In this document: piece after piece, positions 1 to 14,249 of the stretch
How positions within the stretch are numbered: position 1 is the first letter of the stretch
How the letters are laid out: each line of letters opens with the position of its first letter
Assembly: GCA_014155875.1 (NCBI GenBank)
Contig: JACEFZ010005091.1
Coordinates: 589,501-653,500 of the forward strand
Origin: Cepaea nemoralis
Taxonomy: Eukaryota; Mollusca; Gastropoda; Stylommatophora; Helicidae
Direction of reading: 5' to 3'
Length of the DNA: 64,000 nt
Translations under genes and position numbers: made by a program
Notes under the pieces: model-generated
The model's input: the letters and a program-made list of their open reading frames with translations, nothing else
What the model was told of the DNA's origin: nothing
The model's database searches: none

Positions 1-329
1 TGATAAAACGATGGGATAAGTGCATCAATGTTGGTGGAAATTATGTTGAGAAATAAAGGGACAATGTATGTATAAAAATAAACTGGTTTAAAGTTGTTAT
101 CATATTTAGTTATTTTCTACAGCCATTTGTGACTTACTTATTGACTTCCCCTCGTACTAAACGGGTTCACTTTCATATACGCTTTTATGACAAATAAATT
201 GCACTGTATTATTTGTCGGTTTTGGAGTAGAGTGTATTCGTGAGAATAATTATTATTGCCTGTTTTGGGCTCACTAAACTAACAATTACTGAACGAGTGC
301 TTAAGACAATAAGTAGGTCCATGACAACT
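1..329. other. No recognisable feature
   Basis: AT-rich sequence with no open frame of note and no repeat that I can match elsewhere in the window. Confidence 0.5.
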
Positions 330-565
330 AGGCTCTACCACGCCTGCATATACTCTTCTATCAACCTGATCCACCCATCTTCTGCTTGCTACTAGGCTCT
401 ATCACTCCCATGTATACTCTTCTGTAAACCTGATCCACCCATCTTCTACTTGACACAAGGCTCTACCGCTCCTGTGTGTACTCTTATATCAACCTGATGG
501 ACCCACCTTCTACTTGATACTAGGGCCTACCACTCCTGGGATACTCTTCTATCAATCATAAGCCA
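330..565. repeat. Minisatellite, ~64-bp unit, ~3.5 copies
   Basis: Successive units carry the same landmarks in order: ACTAGGCTCTA, TATACTCTTCT, TCAACCTGATCCACCCA and TTCTACTTG. Copies differ by several substitutions each, so this is an old, degenerate array with no coding potential. Confidence 0.8.
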
Positions 566-589
566 ACATCCCATTCTTAATGACGAATA

Positions 590-1010
590 AAGTCAACAGC
601 AGACCAGTTTTTTGATTCGGTAGAAACTAAAAATAACACAAATACAAGATGGCTGAATGAACCGAGGAAGATATTGAGAAGGCCGCCAACTTGATCACGA
701 GTCGACCACAGACAAAAAATCACAAAAGCAAATAAACCAAAGGATGAGTCCTCATAAAGACTGCATCCTGTCAAACCAGACGAGCCAGAAGCCAACACTG
801 ACAAAAGGAACTGCAGGAAGAAACGGACACAAATGAGAACTCGCCAGCCAAACCCCCAGCTGACGCCATGGGTATGAATTCTGCGAAATCAATAAGTCAT
901 CTAACACTGACACAGAAGACGAGAGAAAGTAAACCTCCACGCTGAACCACCACAACTATAACCAACGCCACTGAGGCTGGTTGAACGAGGTGGAAAGTGT
1001 TTTTTCTTCT
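590..1010 (+). mobile_element. LINE fragment, ORF1 end / inter-ORF region
   Basis: This stretch matches, in inverted orientation, the segment around 59760-60000 that lies at the end of the LINE ORF1 on the minus strand. Shared landmarks include the CAAACCAGACGAGCCAGAAGCC box, the CCCCCAGCTGACG box and the terminal TGGTTGAACGAGG. It is an isolated internal piece of that LINE, with neither the 5' UTR nor the reverse transcriptase. Frames are broken. The assignment rests on similarity inside this window only. Confidence 0.5.
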
Positions 1011-1079
1011 ACACATCGGAATCGGTAAAGAAACGGCTAAAGTCCAACACCAATTCTCTTAACAAAATTCACTGATTGG

Positions 1080-1190
1080 GGAGTCGTGATAGCGTAGTGG
1101 CTAAAGGATCGCTTACATGTCTAGTGGTCATGGGTTTGAATCCCATCGAAACGAGTTTTTAAAATTGACCTGAATTCTCAACCTAACGTT
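1080..1190 (+). repeat. tRNA-derived SINE head
   Basis: The sequence has an A-box-like TAGCGTAGTGGC and a B-box-like GGGTTTGAATCCC about 45 bases later, the internal RNA polymerase III promoter layout of tRNA-derived SINEs. The flanks do not fold as a full tRNA, so it is not called a tRNA gene. It abuts an oppositely oriented SINE-A copy. Confidence 0.55.
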
Positions 1191-1194
1191 AAAA

Positions 1195-1405
1195 GAAAGT
1201 TAGTTGCATATCCTTTACAGGACATAGCAGTCAACTCAGGCATTTTTTTTTGCTGTTTATGATTTTTTGGCATATTTATGTTCAGTGGTTTGCCTTTGCT
1301 TTCTGAACGGCCGGCACCCATACTATTGTATGAAAATCAACGTCATGCGGTCTGTTGCTGGATTACGAATTGCATCTGAAACCCCTTCGCCACAGATACT
1401 AAAGT
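1195..1405 (-). repeat. SINE-A copy
   Basis: SINE-A is an abundant ~220-bp family here. Read 5' to 3' it has a tRNA-like head (GTGGYGAAGGGGTTACGAATGC and a GTTTGAAACAC box), a central box GAAAGCAATGGCAAACTACTG followed by TTGCCAAGAAATCA, and a GTCCTGTAAAGGATATGCAACT end with an (AACT)n tail. This copy is on the minus strand and shows all three parts, with the tail at the low-coordinate end. Confidence 0.75.
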
Positions 1406-1409
1406 AGGT

Positions 1410-2105
1410 ATTACGAAATGTTTTAGGAAGTGGTGTTAGCGACCGAGTGTTGACTAGTCTCTGAAATATGATCTCAAACAATATGCGGCAAAATAAGCAT
1501 CTTAGAATATGCTTTGACGCGTGACATGCTCTTTCACTGTTTTAATTTTTTTTAAATGTTAACTTACCTGATTGGTGAAGGATTGAGCCTATGGTGCCTA
1601 CTCGACGTTTAGAGGGGGAAAACAGCCTAAAATAGACTTGCAAAAATATCAAACTACACAGATTAGTAAAAGCTTACAAACACAATACTTAAACTAACGT
1701 ACGGATAGAAGAGGGGAAAAACCACAAATCTCAAAATTGTGTACGGCAGTGAGCTGTTATACGAAATAGAAAGATGCACGAATATCACATGATTGAGTAG
1801 CCCCGCTAAATCCCGTGACTGTTATTGATTTTTTTTCTTCAGAACAATGGAAAGATGTAGTTTTCTATATAATAGGATTAAGAAAAGTGAGCTGCACAGA
1901 AGGATCAATCACAGGGGAAGGCAACGAGGCAATTTACAACAAAAATGAGAAATAAATTCACCTCGTTGTGAAAGATATTTCTTCCACATACATCAAAGAG
2001 ATATCGATGCATTGGGTTTCGGCATTGGTCTTGTTTTAGCCACAGATCATGTTCATTGCACACGAATATATCTATAAGTTCTCCAGTCTTGTAACGTACG
2101 TTCTG
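1410..2105. other. No recognisable feature
   Basis: About 700 bases of AT-rich sequence with short T-runs. I see no open frame, splice-bounded segment, tandem repeat or match to the repeat families in the window. Confidence 0.4.
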
Positions 2106-2620
2106 CTTCTTCTTATAGCCTATGCCGTGTGGCTTTGGTGGTCATGTCTGTCCAAAGCTTTCTGTCTGTTGTGTTGACAATCGTTTCTGATACCGATGTT
2201 ATTCCATGCCATATGTGGAAATATCCAGAATCTTCTCGCCCTGCCTCTTTACCGCTCCAACCTTCCCGTTGTGACGACATACTCCAACTTTCCCTTTCTC
2301 ATCACATGCCCAGAGAATATGGACTGTTTTCTTTTAATGTGAGTAACCAGTTCCTTTTGTGAGTTAACTTCTTTCAAAACATCTTCATTGCTCTTTCTAT
2401 CCGTCCATGGTCTTCTCACCATTCTTCTATAAAACCGCATTTTCTCAGCCTCCACATAATTTCTCACTTATCTGCCGACTGTCCGTTACTCACTTCCATA
2501 CATCAGTATTGGCAAAATATAACTTTTAAGAACTCTTTTACTCATCTCCATTGACAAAGATAAGTTGCAGAGAATAGTCTTCAATGTGTGAAATGCTGCG
2601 TTTGCTTGGACTACTAGACA
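2106..2620 (-). mobile_element. RTE-type LINE, 3' fragment
   Basis: On the minus strand three frames together give the end of an RTE reverse transcriptase: a YGSE box, then RRPWTDRKSNEDVLKEV and SGHVMRKGKLEYVVTTGRLE, the conserved C-terminal PWTDRKSN and FGHVMR blocks seen in the fuller copy at 9936-12819. The longest surviving piece is 72 codons (2249-2467). Frameshifts and a stop break it. The 3' end is close to an (AAG)-rich stretch at 2106-2120. Catalytic domains are absent. Confidence 0.75.
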
Positions 2621-2967
2621 TTTAACCTTTTTACTACATTTTCTGTATGAGAGTTCGGTTTCCAGCCTCGTGCGGGAACGATGTGTTTGTGTGATCTCAT
2701 TGGATTAATATTATTATTATTATTGGGACTTCCGGTTGCCAACATGGAGGTTAGGCGTTGAACCGTTAAGGCCTGTGGCGTGTTTATGCTTGTAGCTACG
2801 GTTGCAATCGCATTTTCCTCTTGTTGGACTGGTGGTTCCACCGATCTCCTACCGAGTGAGTGCGTGGGCGACATTGTATGCTGTGAAATTCGCGTGGAAT
2901 GCTTTTACATCTGTCCTGTACAGTGACCTGCATGTTTGGAACAATGGCTACCGGCTGTTGCTGAATT
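2621..2967. other. No recognisable feature apart from a short (ATT)n run
   Basis: Contains a seven-repeat ATT microsatellite near 2708-2728. No gene or known family is recognisable. Confidence 0.4.
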
Positions 2968-3125
2968 GACTGATTTGCCTTTTCGGTTCACGAGTGCATT
3001 TTTCAGGAGACTCCTGGGAGTCGGCGCTGAAGCTGCGGAGTTCTTGCTTTGTGCGACACTTTAGGTGGGTCGCCCTGCGGTAAAAGACCGAGCCATGTGA
3101 GAAAACCTGGGTTAATGAGGTCTTT
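2968..3125 (+). repeat. SINE-B, 5'-truncated copy
   Basis: SINE-B is a second tRNA-derived family. Landmarks are the ACGAGTGCATTTTTC box, GGGGTCGYCGCTGGAGCT, a TGTGCGACACTTT stretch, and GAGACTGAGCCATAT ending near a GTCGACTTTTAAG motif. This copy begins at the GGTTCACGAGTGCATTT box and lacks the tRNA-like head; compare the complete copy at 28771-29015. Confidence 0.7.
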
Positions 3126-3127
3126 CT

Positions 3128-3385
3128 GGTGACTGCCGAGTCCATCGACGATGAACTGTGGGTTTCGTGGATGAATTTTGTGTTGGCATTCTGGCGGCGG
3201 CATTTTGCACAGTGTACCTGTGCGGGCTGTTTGATTCACAAGACTCCTGTCTTTTCCCCTTTTCACATTGGACATTGGGGAGCATTTTGTGTGATATTCA
3301 CTGGCGCAGAAATGGAGCATAATGGGGACGACCCGTTGCCGTGACGTTGGATCCTCGACTAACGACTAACTAACTAATATTGTTG
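3128..3385 (+). repeat. Dispersed repeat family G with (AACT)n tail
   Basis: About 250 bases that recur inverted at 18190-18450. Both copies share a GGCGGCATT..GCACAGTGTA core, CTTTTCACATTGG, TGTGTGATATTCACTGG and an ATGGGGACGACCCGTTGC end, followed by a short CTAACTAACTAA tail. The tail is the same motif as the SINE-A tail, which suggests the same mobilising machinery. No coding function is apparent. Confidence 0.65.
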
Positions 3386-3507
3386 AATTTTATTAATACA
3401 AAATTGATTTTATGTTGTTGTGATTATAGTGGTACCGTTTAACTGATGAAACTGTTTTTAAATTGTTATATCTACTGATTTTGACACACGCACTTATTAC
3501 GAGGGTC

Positions 3508-3990
3508 GTTCTGTAGATATTTGGATTTTGTGAGGATAACCCACAGACAAAGATGATCAAGTTTAGTAACCACTCTAAAGTGAACAATGTATATCCGACA
3601 TTTGCTGGTTGAATGGGCAAGTAGTAGCAGTTTTCCCGAGCTTTTTGTTGGGTGTGGGGGGTGAAAATATAGTTGGATAATTTAATGCCACTGCAGGAAC
3701 AATGTGTTCTGATGACGTTTGGTAACAGAAGGCGCACAACCAGCTGAAATTATCGTTGACTGTCAAGTGTGTTTGGAGAGCAGACTAGCACGTTCATCGT
3801 TGTTTGAATGGTGTAACCGCATTAATGATGGTCGTGAATCACTGAGGATGAGCCAGCGAATTCGTCATGTGTTAGAATGACAACGCGAAACCTCATGCAA
3901 CAGCCAAAACTATGGCAATTATTGGCCAATTACATTGGGAGGTACTGCCACAAATTATAACATACATGGACAATATGTGCTAAGACGTAG
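3508..3990 (+). mobile_element. mariner-like element, 5' fragment
   Basis: The left edge TTACGAGGGTCGTTCTGTAGAT has the form of a mariner terminal inverted repeat next to TA. Downstream, between about 3730 and 3850, mixed frames give a piece resembling the transposase N-terminal helix-turn-helix (RSSLFEWC followed by NDGRESLR). There is no catalytic domain and no right-hand repeat, so this is a deletion relic. Its sequence differs from the complete mariner at 26297-27626. Confidence 0.5.
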
Positions 3991-4019
3991 ATGGCGAATA
4001 AGAAGATGACATTTCAAGA

Positions 4020-4860
4020 TTATTATTCGTGGACGACCAAGTGTTAATAGAAGAAGACGAAGAGAGTCTCAAGAAACATCTAGATCAAGTCAATCCAAGT
4101 GTGGGGAATATAATATGAAAATAAACACACTGAAAATAGGTAGGGAGTTTTTGCCAATAACAATAAAGACATTAAAAAAAACCAGCGAATTTAAATATCT
4201 AGGGTAAATTTTCACTTCAGATTAAAGAATGAATAGCGAAATCAACACGTTGTGCAAAGGCAAATCAGGTACTGGGACAACTAGCGCAACTTCTGTCGCA
4301 TAGAAAGATATCTACTAAAGCTTCCTGTAGATAATGAGCGCAAACTCTTAGCAATGAGCTGCCTTAGAACGGGCTGCGGGAGTAACCGTGACAGATAAAA
4401 TTAGAAATCGGGAAATTAGAAGATTAGTTCCCCCGGGAAGGTTAACCCGGTCAACAAATGCCCGCAGAAGTCGGATGTGTCGGCCTAACGGCGCAAGAAC
4501 GCAGCTCTGCTGTAAACAGGCACAACGCAATCACATCCGAAAAAAAAACTCCGGATGAACGAAGAAGAAGAAGAAGAAGAAGATTAGTTCTGAAACCAGT
4601 CATGCCGTTCATTTAAGAACAACAGATTAAATGGTTTGGTCACCTCACAAGAAAGTCCTGGTACCATCTGCCACAAAGATCCACACTGAATAAATATAAT
4701 GGGTACAGAGCAGTTGGAAGACCACGCAAAAGATGAAGTGATGACATCAAGAAAAACCTTGTAGAAATGAACACTAACTTACAAAGAGCATTAGAAAAAG
4801 CGCATGAAAGATCTTCACATTTCCTCTCAACACTTCACAGAGGTAAATGGAGGAAGAGAA
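4020..4860 (+). mobile_element. LINE C-terminal fragment, split by a nested insertion
   Basis: Interrupted frames give reverse-transcriptase C-terminal sequence: an EFKYLG box near 4190, then DKIRNREIRRLV, WFGHLTRKSW and VGRPRKR. Between the REIRRLV and the following block the element is interrupted by the separate insertion at 4431-4577. If that insertion and one copy of its duplicated target are removed, the LINE reading resumes directly. Several stops and frameshifts remain. The clade is uncertain; the WFGH..GRPRKR layout is shared by RTE-like families. Confidence 0.65.
4431..4577 (+). mobile_element. Small non-autonomous insertion (SINE-like)
   Basis: A 147-bp insert lies between perfect 13-bp direct repeats AGAAGATTAGTTC (4418-4430 and 4578-4590). 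It begins CCCCGGGAAGGTTAACCCGG and ends in a short A-run and a (GAA)n tail, as expected for LINE-mediated retroposition. Its 5' box GGAAGGYTAACCCGGTCAACAAATGC recurs on the minus strand at about 58655-58740, so it belongs to a dispersed family. No polymerase III boxes are obvious. Confidence 0.75.
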
Positions 4861-5068
4861 GAAGAGGAAGATCATATATAACAAGCTTTCTTCTTATAGT
4901 TTTGATCCAGTAATGCCCATGGATGTCCACACCTCGGTATTTGTCTTCTTCCATGTACATATTGGGTATCATATGAATAAATCCAAAGAAGACAGCAGTC
5001 AACTTAAACTTGTTCAAATCTCCATAGAGCTGAATACATTACCGATTAATGTGCCTGAAAGCAGCTAA

Positions 5069-5502
5069 TGAGTCAATGATACTGTTTTGGATATAACTTC
5101 AAACTATGACCAGTGAAGTGTTGAGTGGAGTTGAGTTAAGTTGAGTCGAGTCAAGAACCAACATCACTTCACTCGGAGCATTCCCATAAGCTCTCAGCCA
5201 TGATCTTCAACAATCAGCGAAGAGTTCCAATACTAACGGTGCCCGTTACAATCTGATTATATGACCGTCGTGCTTTACCTCTAAATGAGTCAATGATACT
5301 GTTTTGGATATAACTTCAAACTATGACCAGTGAAGTGTTGAGTGGAGTTGAGTTAAGTTGAGTCGAGTCAAGAACCAACATCACTTCACTCGGAGCATTC
5401 CCATAAGCTCTCAGTCATGATCTTCAACAATCAGCGAAGAGTTCCAATACTAACGGTGCCCGTTACAATCTGATTATATGACCGTCGTGCTTTACCTCTG
5501 AG
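5069..5502. repeat. 217-bp tandem duplication across a LINE 3' junction
   Basis: The block beginning GAGTCAATGATACTGTTTTG occurs twice in direct succession (about 5069-5285 and 5286-5502), nearly identical. Each copy holds about 80 bases of flank, including the GTTGAGTTAAGTTGAGTC stretch, plus the last ~135 bases of the LINE that follows on the minus strand. The duplication therefore happened after the LINE inserted, and its near-identity makes it recent. Confidence 0.85.
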
Positions 5503-6955
5503 TAACGACCTCTGACCCCTCCTGCTGCCGCATTCTCTCTAGACCATGATAGTCTATATGTTCTTCTGGATTATACACTCGCTTCCAGAGGGCCTTCACT
5601 ACATGTGCACAATCATGCATCAAATCACCCTCAATGATGCAGCACCAGTCTGCTTGTTCATTTCTAACTACACCAGAGTGCCCTGGAGAAAAGATTCAGC
5701 GAATGCTCACAACCCGCGACCTCTGAATTGATGCACACCATTCAGCACGAAGCATGCCAGTCTTCACCTTTGTCAGCATGCTTTGTGAATCACTCACAAT
5801 CACAACATGCGTTTACAGTTTGTTCTCAAACTAGTGGAAAGCTGTAGTAACCGCCTTCACTTCCATTCTCAGACTTGATATTGTGGTCTTATGCCAAGCT
5901 CTCCTTTACTAAACATTGGCCACTGGCCTTTGCTGTGAATCCCCAGCTACGTTCTTGCCTCTTAGGGGCCCCCTGTATAGATAATCACATCGCCAGGAAG
6001 AGAGTAACCCTGAATTAATTGTGGAATTTCTAACCCCATAGCGCCAGCTGGCCATTCCCTACACTCATATCCCAATGTGATTATCGCCAAGCACAATTCT
6101 GAATTTCTATTCAGCACTCTGACCCACTCATCGTCTCTGCCATCTTCTCAAGTGGGCACAACTCCATGATGATATCTTCTGCCTGAGCCATTCATGGTCT
6201 AACAGTTGTGGCCCTTGACTGTATCCAGGGAAACATGCAGATGTCCTTTTTCTGCAGCTACCTTGAGGTATGACCTTGCCTACAACAGCTTGAGTCTTGT
6301 CTGCAATGGTCGGTAGCGCCAGGACTTATCGCATACACACTATTGGGGTGTCCCTTGTACATCCCAGGATCACCCTCAAGGCCTCATTCTTTATGCGCTC
6401 TAGTTTCACTCGCTGACTCTTTGAGACAGTGAGTATTCCTAGAACATACTCTACCTTTGAAATGATCAAGTGCTGAGAAGATGTAAATAGCATTTTCTGC
6501 TCCATGTCCCTTGGCGTCATACGCTTCAGCGTACTGAGTCCCTTCTGACACTTTGTAACCACCACTTCATCGTGATACCTAAAAGACTGGCTTCTATCAA
6601 AAGTGATTGGCAGGTACTTCAGTCTGCTTTCTCTATTCACAGTTCTATCATTTATTTGAGGCTTGGGAGGTCGAGTTTAACAAGTCTATAGTCCACAGAG
6701 CACCATAAGACAGATAGATGCCTTTCCTGGGTAATGACATCATTAATCTCCGTGCACCAACCCGTCACTTTATTCAGTGTCGCCTGCAGCTCCTGAGCTG
6801 TTTGATTCATGTCCCTCCCCTGCCTGTATGCGAGAACATCATCTGCAAATGTTAGTACTTGTATCTTTCCAGCCCTTAATGCTTCGAGGCTTGCAATCTT
6901 GCTCGTATACACATTGAAAAGCACAGGTGAAATTGTTGACCCCTGTGGTAGACTG
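5149..6955 (-). mobile_element. I/Nimb-type LINE, 5'-truncated (RT end to RNase H)
   Basis: On the minus strand the element enters at the reverse-transcriptase block LPQGSTISPVLFNVYTSKI (about 6950), continues through the catalytic motif LTFADDVLAY (about 6840), then a thumb region with ILGCTRDTPIVCMR (about 6330-6370), and reaches the RNase H end at 5149. Encoded pieces are at 6652-6924 and 6326-6640; the RNase H part is badly broken. LINEs carrying RT plus RNase H belong to the I superfamily. The same family occurs at 14866-16535, 23297-24096, 38540-38805 and 56640-56690. Confidence 0.8.
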
Positions 6956-7114
6956 GGGGTCTATGACCAGTGAAGGAAAACAAACAAACCTTCTTCACAC
7001 AGGCGGCCGTGAATCGTGGCACTTTGGGAACCACTGGGCAATTCGAAAACATAATGGCAACATTTTGTGTGTGCGTGCGTGCGCGCGCGCGGGCGTTTTG
7101 AATTCAAGCGAAGT

Positions 7115-7310
7115 CCATAGATATATTACTACTTCTAGTAGGGATTAGCTTTCCTTATTACCGGGTCCCTTGCCATCAGGAGAATCCACTCCGACTTCTG
7201 AAGTACTTGTAATTTACCCCCCAAGTCAAGGACGAGAAGTTAACATTTTAGTCCAACTAACCGGTGTGTAGGCATGAAACCACTACCTCGTCATCAGCAT
7301 TCCAGAAGAT
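7115..7310 (-). repeat. SINE-E copy
   Basis: SINE-E is a tRNA-derived family seen three times (also 39540-39700 and 49140-49405). On the minus strand it has a GTCAGCTTGGCTGAATGGATA head, a GGTTCAACCCCTACA B-box, then GGACTAAAATGTTGACTTCTC and a TTTGGGGACATAAATT body. This copy retains the body and a diverged B-box region. Confidence 0.6.
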
Positions 7311-7630
7311 CGGAAAGCACACGTTTCAGTTCTGTCTGGTGTCAGCTGTCGCTAAATAGATAATCCGTGTTTATATTGTGAGAATCGATATGCATATGTC
7401 ACCAGACCGTGATATTTGAGCGGCAAAACCCAATAAAGGCGAAATGGTCTCTCAAAAGTTAACAAACACTGAACGCAGTCGAGACTTGACATTACACATG
7501 TGTTAACGCCGTAAAGTGCCATCTCCACGTCATAGGTGATAATAAGTCTTCGACATCCTCTGTTCTTCAGAGATCACACATACAGGCTTCTTCCAGTTCA
7601 TCTCTTGCTGTGTTCTGTTTCATTATTATC
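7311..7630. other. No recognisable feature
   Basis: About 320 bases with no repeat family, open frame or splice-bounded segment that I can identify. Confidence 0.35.
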
Positions 7631-7634
7631 ATCA

Positions 7635-7965
7635 TCATGCGCCCAGCCACCTGGCATAGACTTTCATGTCTCTCCACACATCTCGGTAACGGATGGTCTG
7701 GATCAACTCTGCTGATGATATTTCTCTTGCCACCGTCTCAGTCTAGCCAGTATCATCTCTCTCGCTCCTCCTCTTTCCCCACTGATCTCTCCAGTCGCAC
7801 GATTTTTCCAACGCCTTGTTTGGCAATATGAAATTTCGTCTTCCTGTTGCACCCTTCCCCTCCGCTTTTCCAACTAGAACATCCTTCAACAAGGAACAAT
7901 GTGTCTTTATATTTAAGTTTGTTAAATAACCTTTACAACACGTCGCAATAAGCCCCAACATTTAT
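7635..7965 (-). mobile_element. LINE C-terminal fragment
   Basis: The 72-codon minus-strand piece at 7743-7961 contains LLKDVLVGKAEGKGATGRR and DWRDQWGKRRSERDDTG, the basic tail region that follows the FGH block in RTE-like LINE polymerases. There is no catalytic core. A trinucleotide (ATC)n run at 7625-7640 may be its 3' tail. Confidence 0.45.
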
Positions 7966-8109
7966 TCGCTCGTTGTAATTTTCTAGGTAATTTTATGTCC
8001 AGTAGTTTGCCAGTTTTAGTCATCGTAATTGTAATCGCTGTAATAGTAATAGTCACCACCGTAGACATCGTTGTTGTAGTACAGCTTTACAACACATTAA
8101 ACAAGGTTT

Positions 8110-8490
8110 TGTGCAGAATTGTGTATTGTCACCCGATATATTCAGATTGTACAGCGAAATAATAGTGAGATCCATGCTAGGCACGCCAGGAATATCGGCT
8201 GGTGGTCATAATATAAATAACCTGCGTTATGTTGATGGCATGGTTGTGGTGGCCGAAAATGAAAAGTAGTTTCAAGAAATGATAAATATAACCGCAACAA
8301 AACGTCAAAACAAAGGACTTAGTCTGAGAAACAGAAAAACAAAAGTAATGGTTAATACAAAGAAAAAGTGCATACCCAAATGTAATATCACAGTGAATGG
8401 AACTAGTCTGAAACAAGCATGTAAACCTACATTGAAGCATGTGGGTACTTTAATAACAGCAGAAGGAAGGTGCATTTAAATGATTCAGTG
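8110..8490 (+). pseudogene. RTE-type reverse transcriptase fragment, catalytic motif lost
   Basis: Plus-strand frames give the RT palm: CVLSPDIFRLYSE followed by NINNLRYVDGMVVVAE and LSLRNRKTKVMV. The YADD catalytic box of the fuller RTE copy is here YVDG, so one catalytic aspartate is replaced by glycine. The 66-codon open piece is at 8279-8479. Both ends are truncated and frames are broken. Confidence 0.7.
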
Positions 8491-8519
8491 ACAAACAAAA
8501 AGCAGGTTTGGACCAAACA

Positions 8520-8640
8520 TGTTGCACAATCACATGGGCAAGTATTATAATATCAATTTCAATTCACTGAGCATTAATTGCACAATTACATGGGAAGTAT
8601 TATATTGTAAATTTCAATTCACTGAGCATGAAATTGCGGA
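8520..8640. repeat. ~55-bp tandem duplication
   Basis: The block TTGCACAATCACATGGGCAAG..TTTCAATTCACTGAGCAT is followed at once by a diverged second copy with the same start and end. No function is apparent. Confidence 0.6.
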
Positions 8641-8949
8641 AAATGACATGAAACCAAAAAAAATAACACGATGACCCTAATATGGCGATATATCGTCCTT
8701 CCGTCTAAATGGGAGGTCACATTTGGCGCTGAATCAGTTAATTTAATGCATCTTGGTCTACTCTATATTTAACTTCCTTAATACAGTATTAAAGACGTTA
8801 CATGTTGAGAAGACAAAGTAACGGCACCATTTCACAAGCAGATGCTGGACAATTTGACACCGTGTCATAGAGTTACATCAGTACTGACTGGCAGTACAAG
8901 AGACAGAAGACTGTGGACAGATGGTCACCAACATCACACTGAACGGACT

Positions 8950-9100
8950 ATAAGAAGAAATTTGCCATTGCTTTCTGAACGACCGAGGCTCACACCACTG
9001 TGAACATCAACGTATAGGGATCTGCTCCCAATTCGTCTGAGGCTTACAGTGAACCCGGTATGACGGGTTTGTGGAACAGTGTTCACAACTGTAAGCCGCA
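8950..9100 (-). repeat. SINE-A, diverged fragment
   Basis: The minus strand shows the GAAAGCAATGGCAAA box and a weak version of the head. It is much more diverged than the other copies. Confidence 0.45.
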
Positions 9101-9107
9101 ATGTGGA

Positions 9108-9111
<4 letters not shown>

Positions 9112-9175
<64 letters not shown>
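9112..9175. repeat. (CT)n(AT)n compound microsatellite
   Basis: A run of CT dinucleotides passes directly into AT dinucleotides and stops at the LTR at 9176. The AT run resumes at the other side of the LTR (9730), so the LTR inserted into it. Confidence 0.9.

Positions 9176-12819
<3,644 letters not shown>

Positions 12820-12902
<83 letters not shown>
12820..12902. repeat. (AT)n microsatellite at the RTE 3' end
   Basis: It starts at the LINE stop codon with no 3' UTR in between. Because (AT)n also lies upstream of the element, it may be target sequence, LINE tail, or both. Confidence 0.85.
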
Positions 12903-12906
<4 letters not shown>

Positions 12907-12959
12907 TTCCTGACTTTCAAGCAACAAAGACAGATAATAAACAGCATTTTCACATCAAC

Positions 12960-13345
12960 CCTATGCTACCAGTGTACACATCAAACTTACGCAAAATCAA
13001 CACCTGCGAGATGAGATGCTTGAAGAGCTTACGCCTAGTTTGACCGAGTAAGACATGATGTTGCCAGGCAGGGATCAATACCGTGTGCCACATATTATTG
13101 TAAGGCAGAAGATCAAATGGTTCGGCCATCTCGTTAAAATGCAACAACATCAACTACCAGCCATGGCGCTACATCAAATCTGATACGACAGCACTAGGAC
13201 GCCCGAGAAGAATCTGGATTGGCGACATCAGACATCACATGGAGTGACACCATCTAGTGCCACACATCGGGCGCTAGAACGTCAAATAAACCTCCCCACG
13301 ACGCTTGGCGGCAAAAGTAGAAGATGATGATAATGATGAAGTAAA
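12960..13345 (+). mobile_element. LINE C-terminal fragment
   Basis: Plus-strand frames contain RRSNGSAI / IKWFGHLV, a QLPAMAL stretch, LGRPRRIWIGDIRH and a final poly(GAT) run near 13320-13340. The block order WFGHLV then GRPRR is that of RT C-termini. It differs from the RTE family at 9936. Stops are frequent. Confidence 0.5.
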
Positions 13346-13379
13346 GGCTTCTTCAGTTCTATATCTGGATCTTTTGTCA

Positions 13380-13755
13380 GGCTAAAAAAACATATGATGG
13401 TTGTAGAAATGTGGTTTCTGAGGAAAATGCAAAGAATACCATGGGCAGCCAGAAAGACCAATGAACAAGTCCTTCAAGAAACAAATGAAGATCGTAAACT
13501 GATTAGAGACATTAGACGTAGACAGTCACATTTTTTTGGGCATGTTATGAGAAGAAATGATTTGGAGAACTTGGTGACAACTGGTAAGATCGAGGGGAAC
13601 AGACCAAAGGGGAAGACCTAGAAGCAAGTATCTGGATTACTTGGCCTTGTGGCATGGTCGAGACAGAAACACGGATCAGATCCACGACTCTGGTGATCGA
13701 GTGAGATGGCAGAACATGACCGCCCACGCTTACCGGCATGGCACATTTGGATGGA
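13380..13755 (+). mobile_element. RTE LINE, 3' fragment (same family as 9840-12819)
   Basis: The 75-codon piece at 13394-13621 repeats the end of the larger copy closely (EMWFLRKMQRIPW, HFFGHVMRRND, GKIEGNRPKG), then a one-base shift continues into the frame with LWHGRDRNTDQIHDS. It ends in a (TGGA)n tail at 13747-13763, unlike the (AT)n tail of the longer copy. It is a 5'-truncated insertion. Confidence 0.85.
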
Positions 13756-13934
13756 TGGATGGTCCTTTTGGCGTATGCGTCTTACTGTTCAAAGTTGCCG
13801 CTTGTCCTTCAGAATATATACAGAGATAATCCTCGCAGAAAAATCTCGCTTGTCATTGTTTCCTTTTTCGCCATCTTATATCTTTTAAACTATAATCAAG
13901 TTCCAGGATTTCGTAGTAGTAGTAGTAGTATGTA

Positions 13935-14165
13935 ATGCCGGTCTCCCTGGCAAGGAGTTAGCGACTTTCTCCGTAATCCCGTTTATCCACGTGAGCAAAC
14001 GCAGCTGTTCGTAGCGGTTCTCGTCGCGCCCGTTACTTACGGGATATGTGAGCCGGCCCCTCAGAAAGCAATGGCAAACTACTGAGCGTAATCTTGCCAA
14101 GAAATCAACAACAACGGTAAAATGCTGGTGTTGACAGTGATGTCCTGTAATAGGATATACCGGGT
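13935..14165 (+). repeat. SINE-A copy
   Basis: It shows the CAGAAAGCAATGGCAAACTAC core, TTGCCAAGAAATCAAC, GTGTTGACAGTGATGTCCTG and a short end, with a diverged head carrying GCAAACGCAGCTG in place of the usual B-box. An upstream (GTA)n run at 13914-13930 precedes it. Confidence 0.75.
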
Positions 14166-14249
14166 AGTATGTAACACAAACTCCGCGTTCTTTTGCCACT
14201 AACGAGCTTTCCACTTTCATCTTTCTTTGCTTCTCATGCTTTGAATCCC

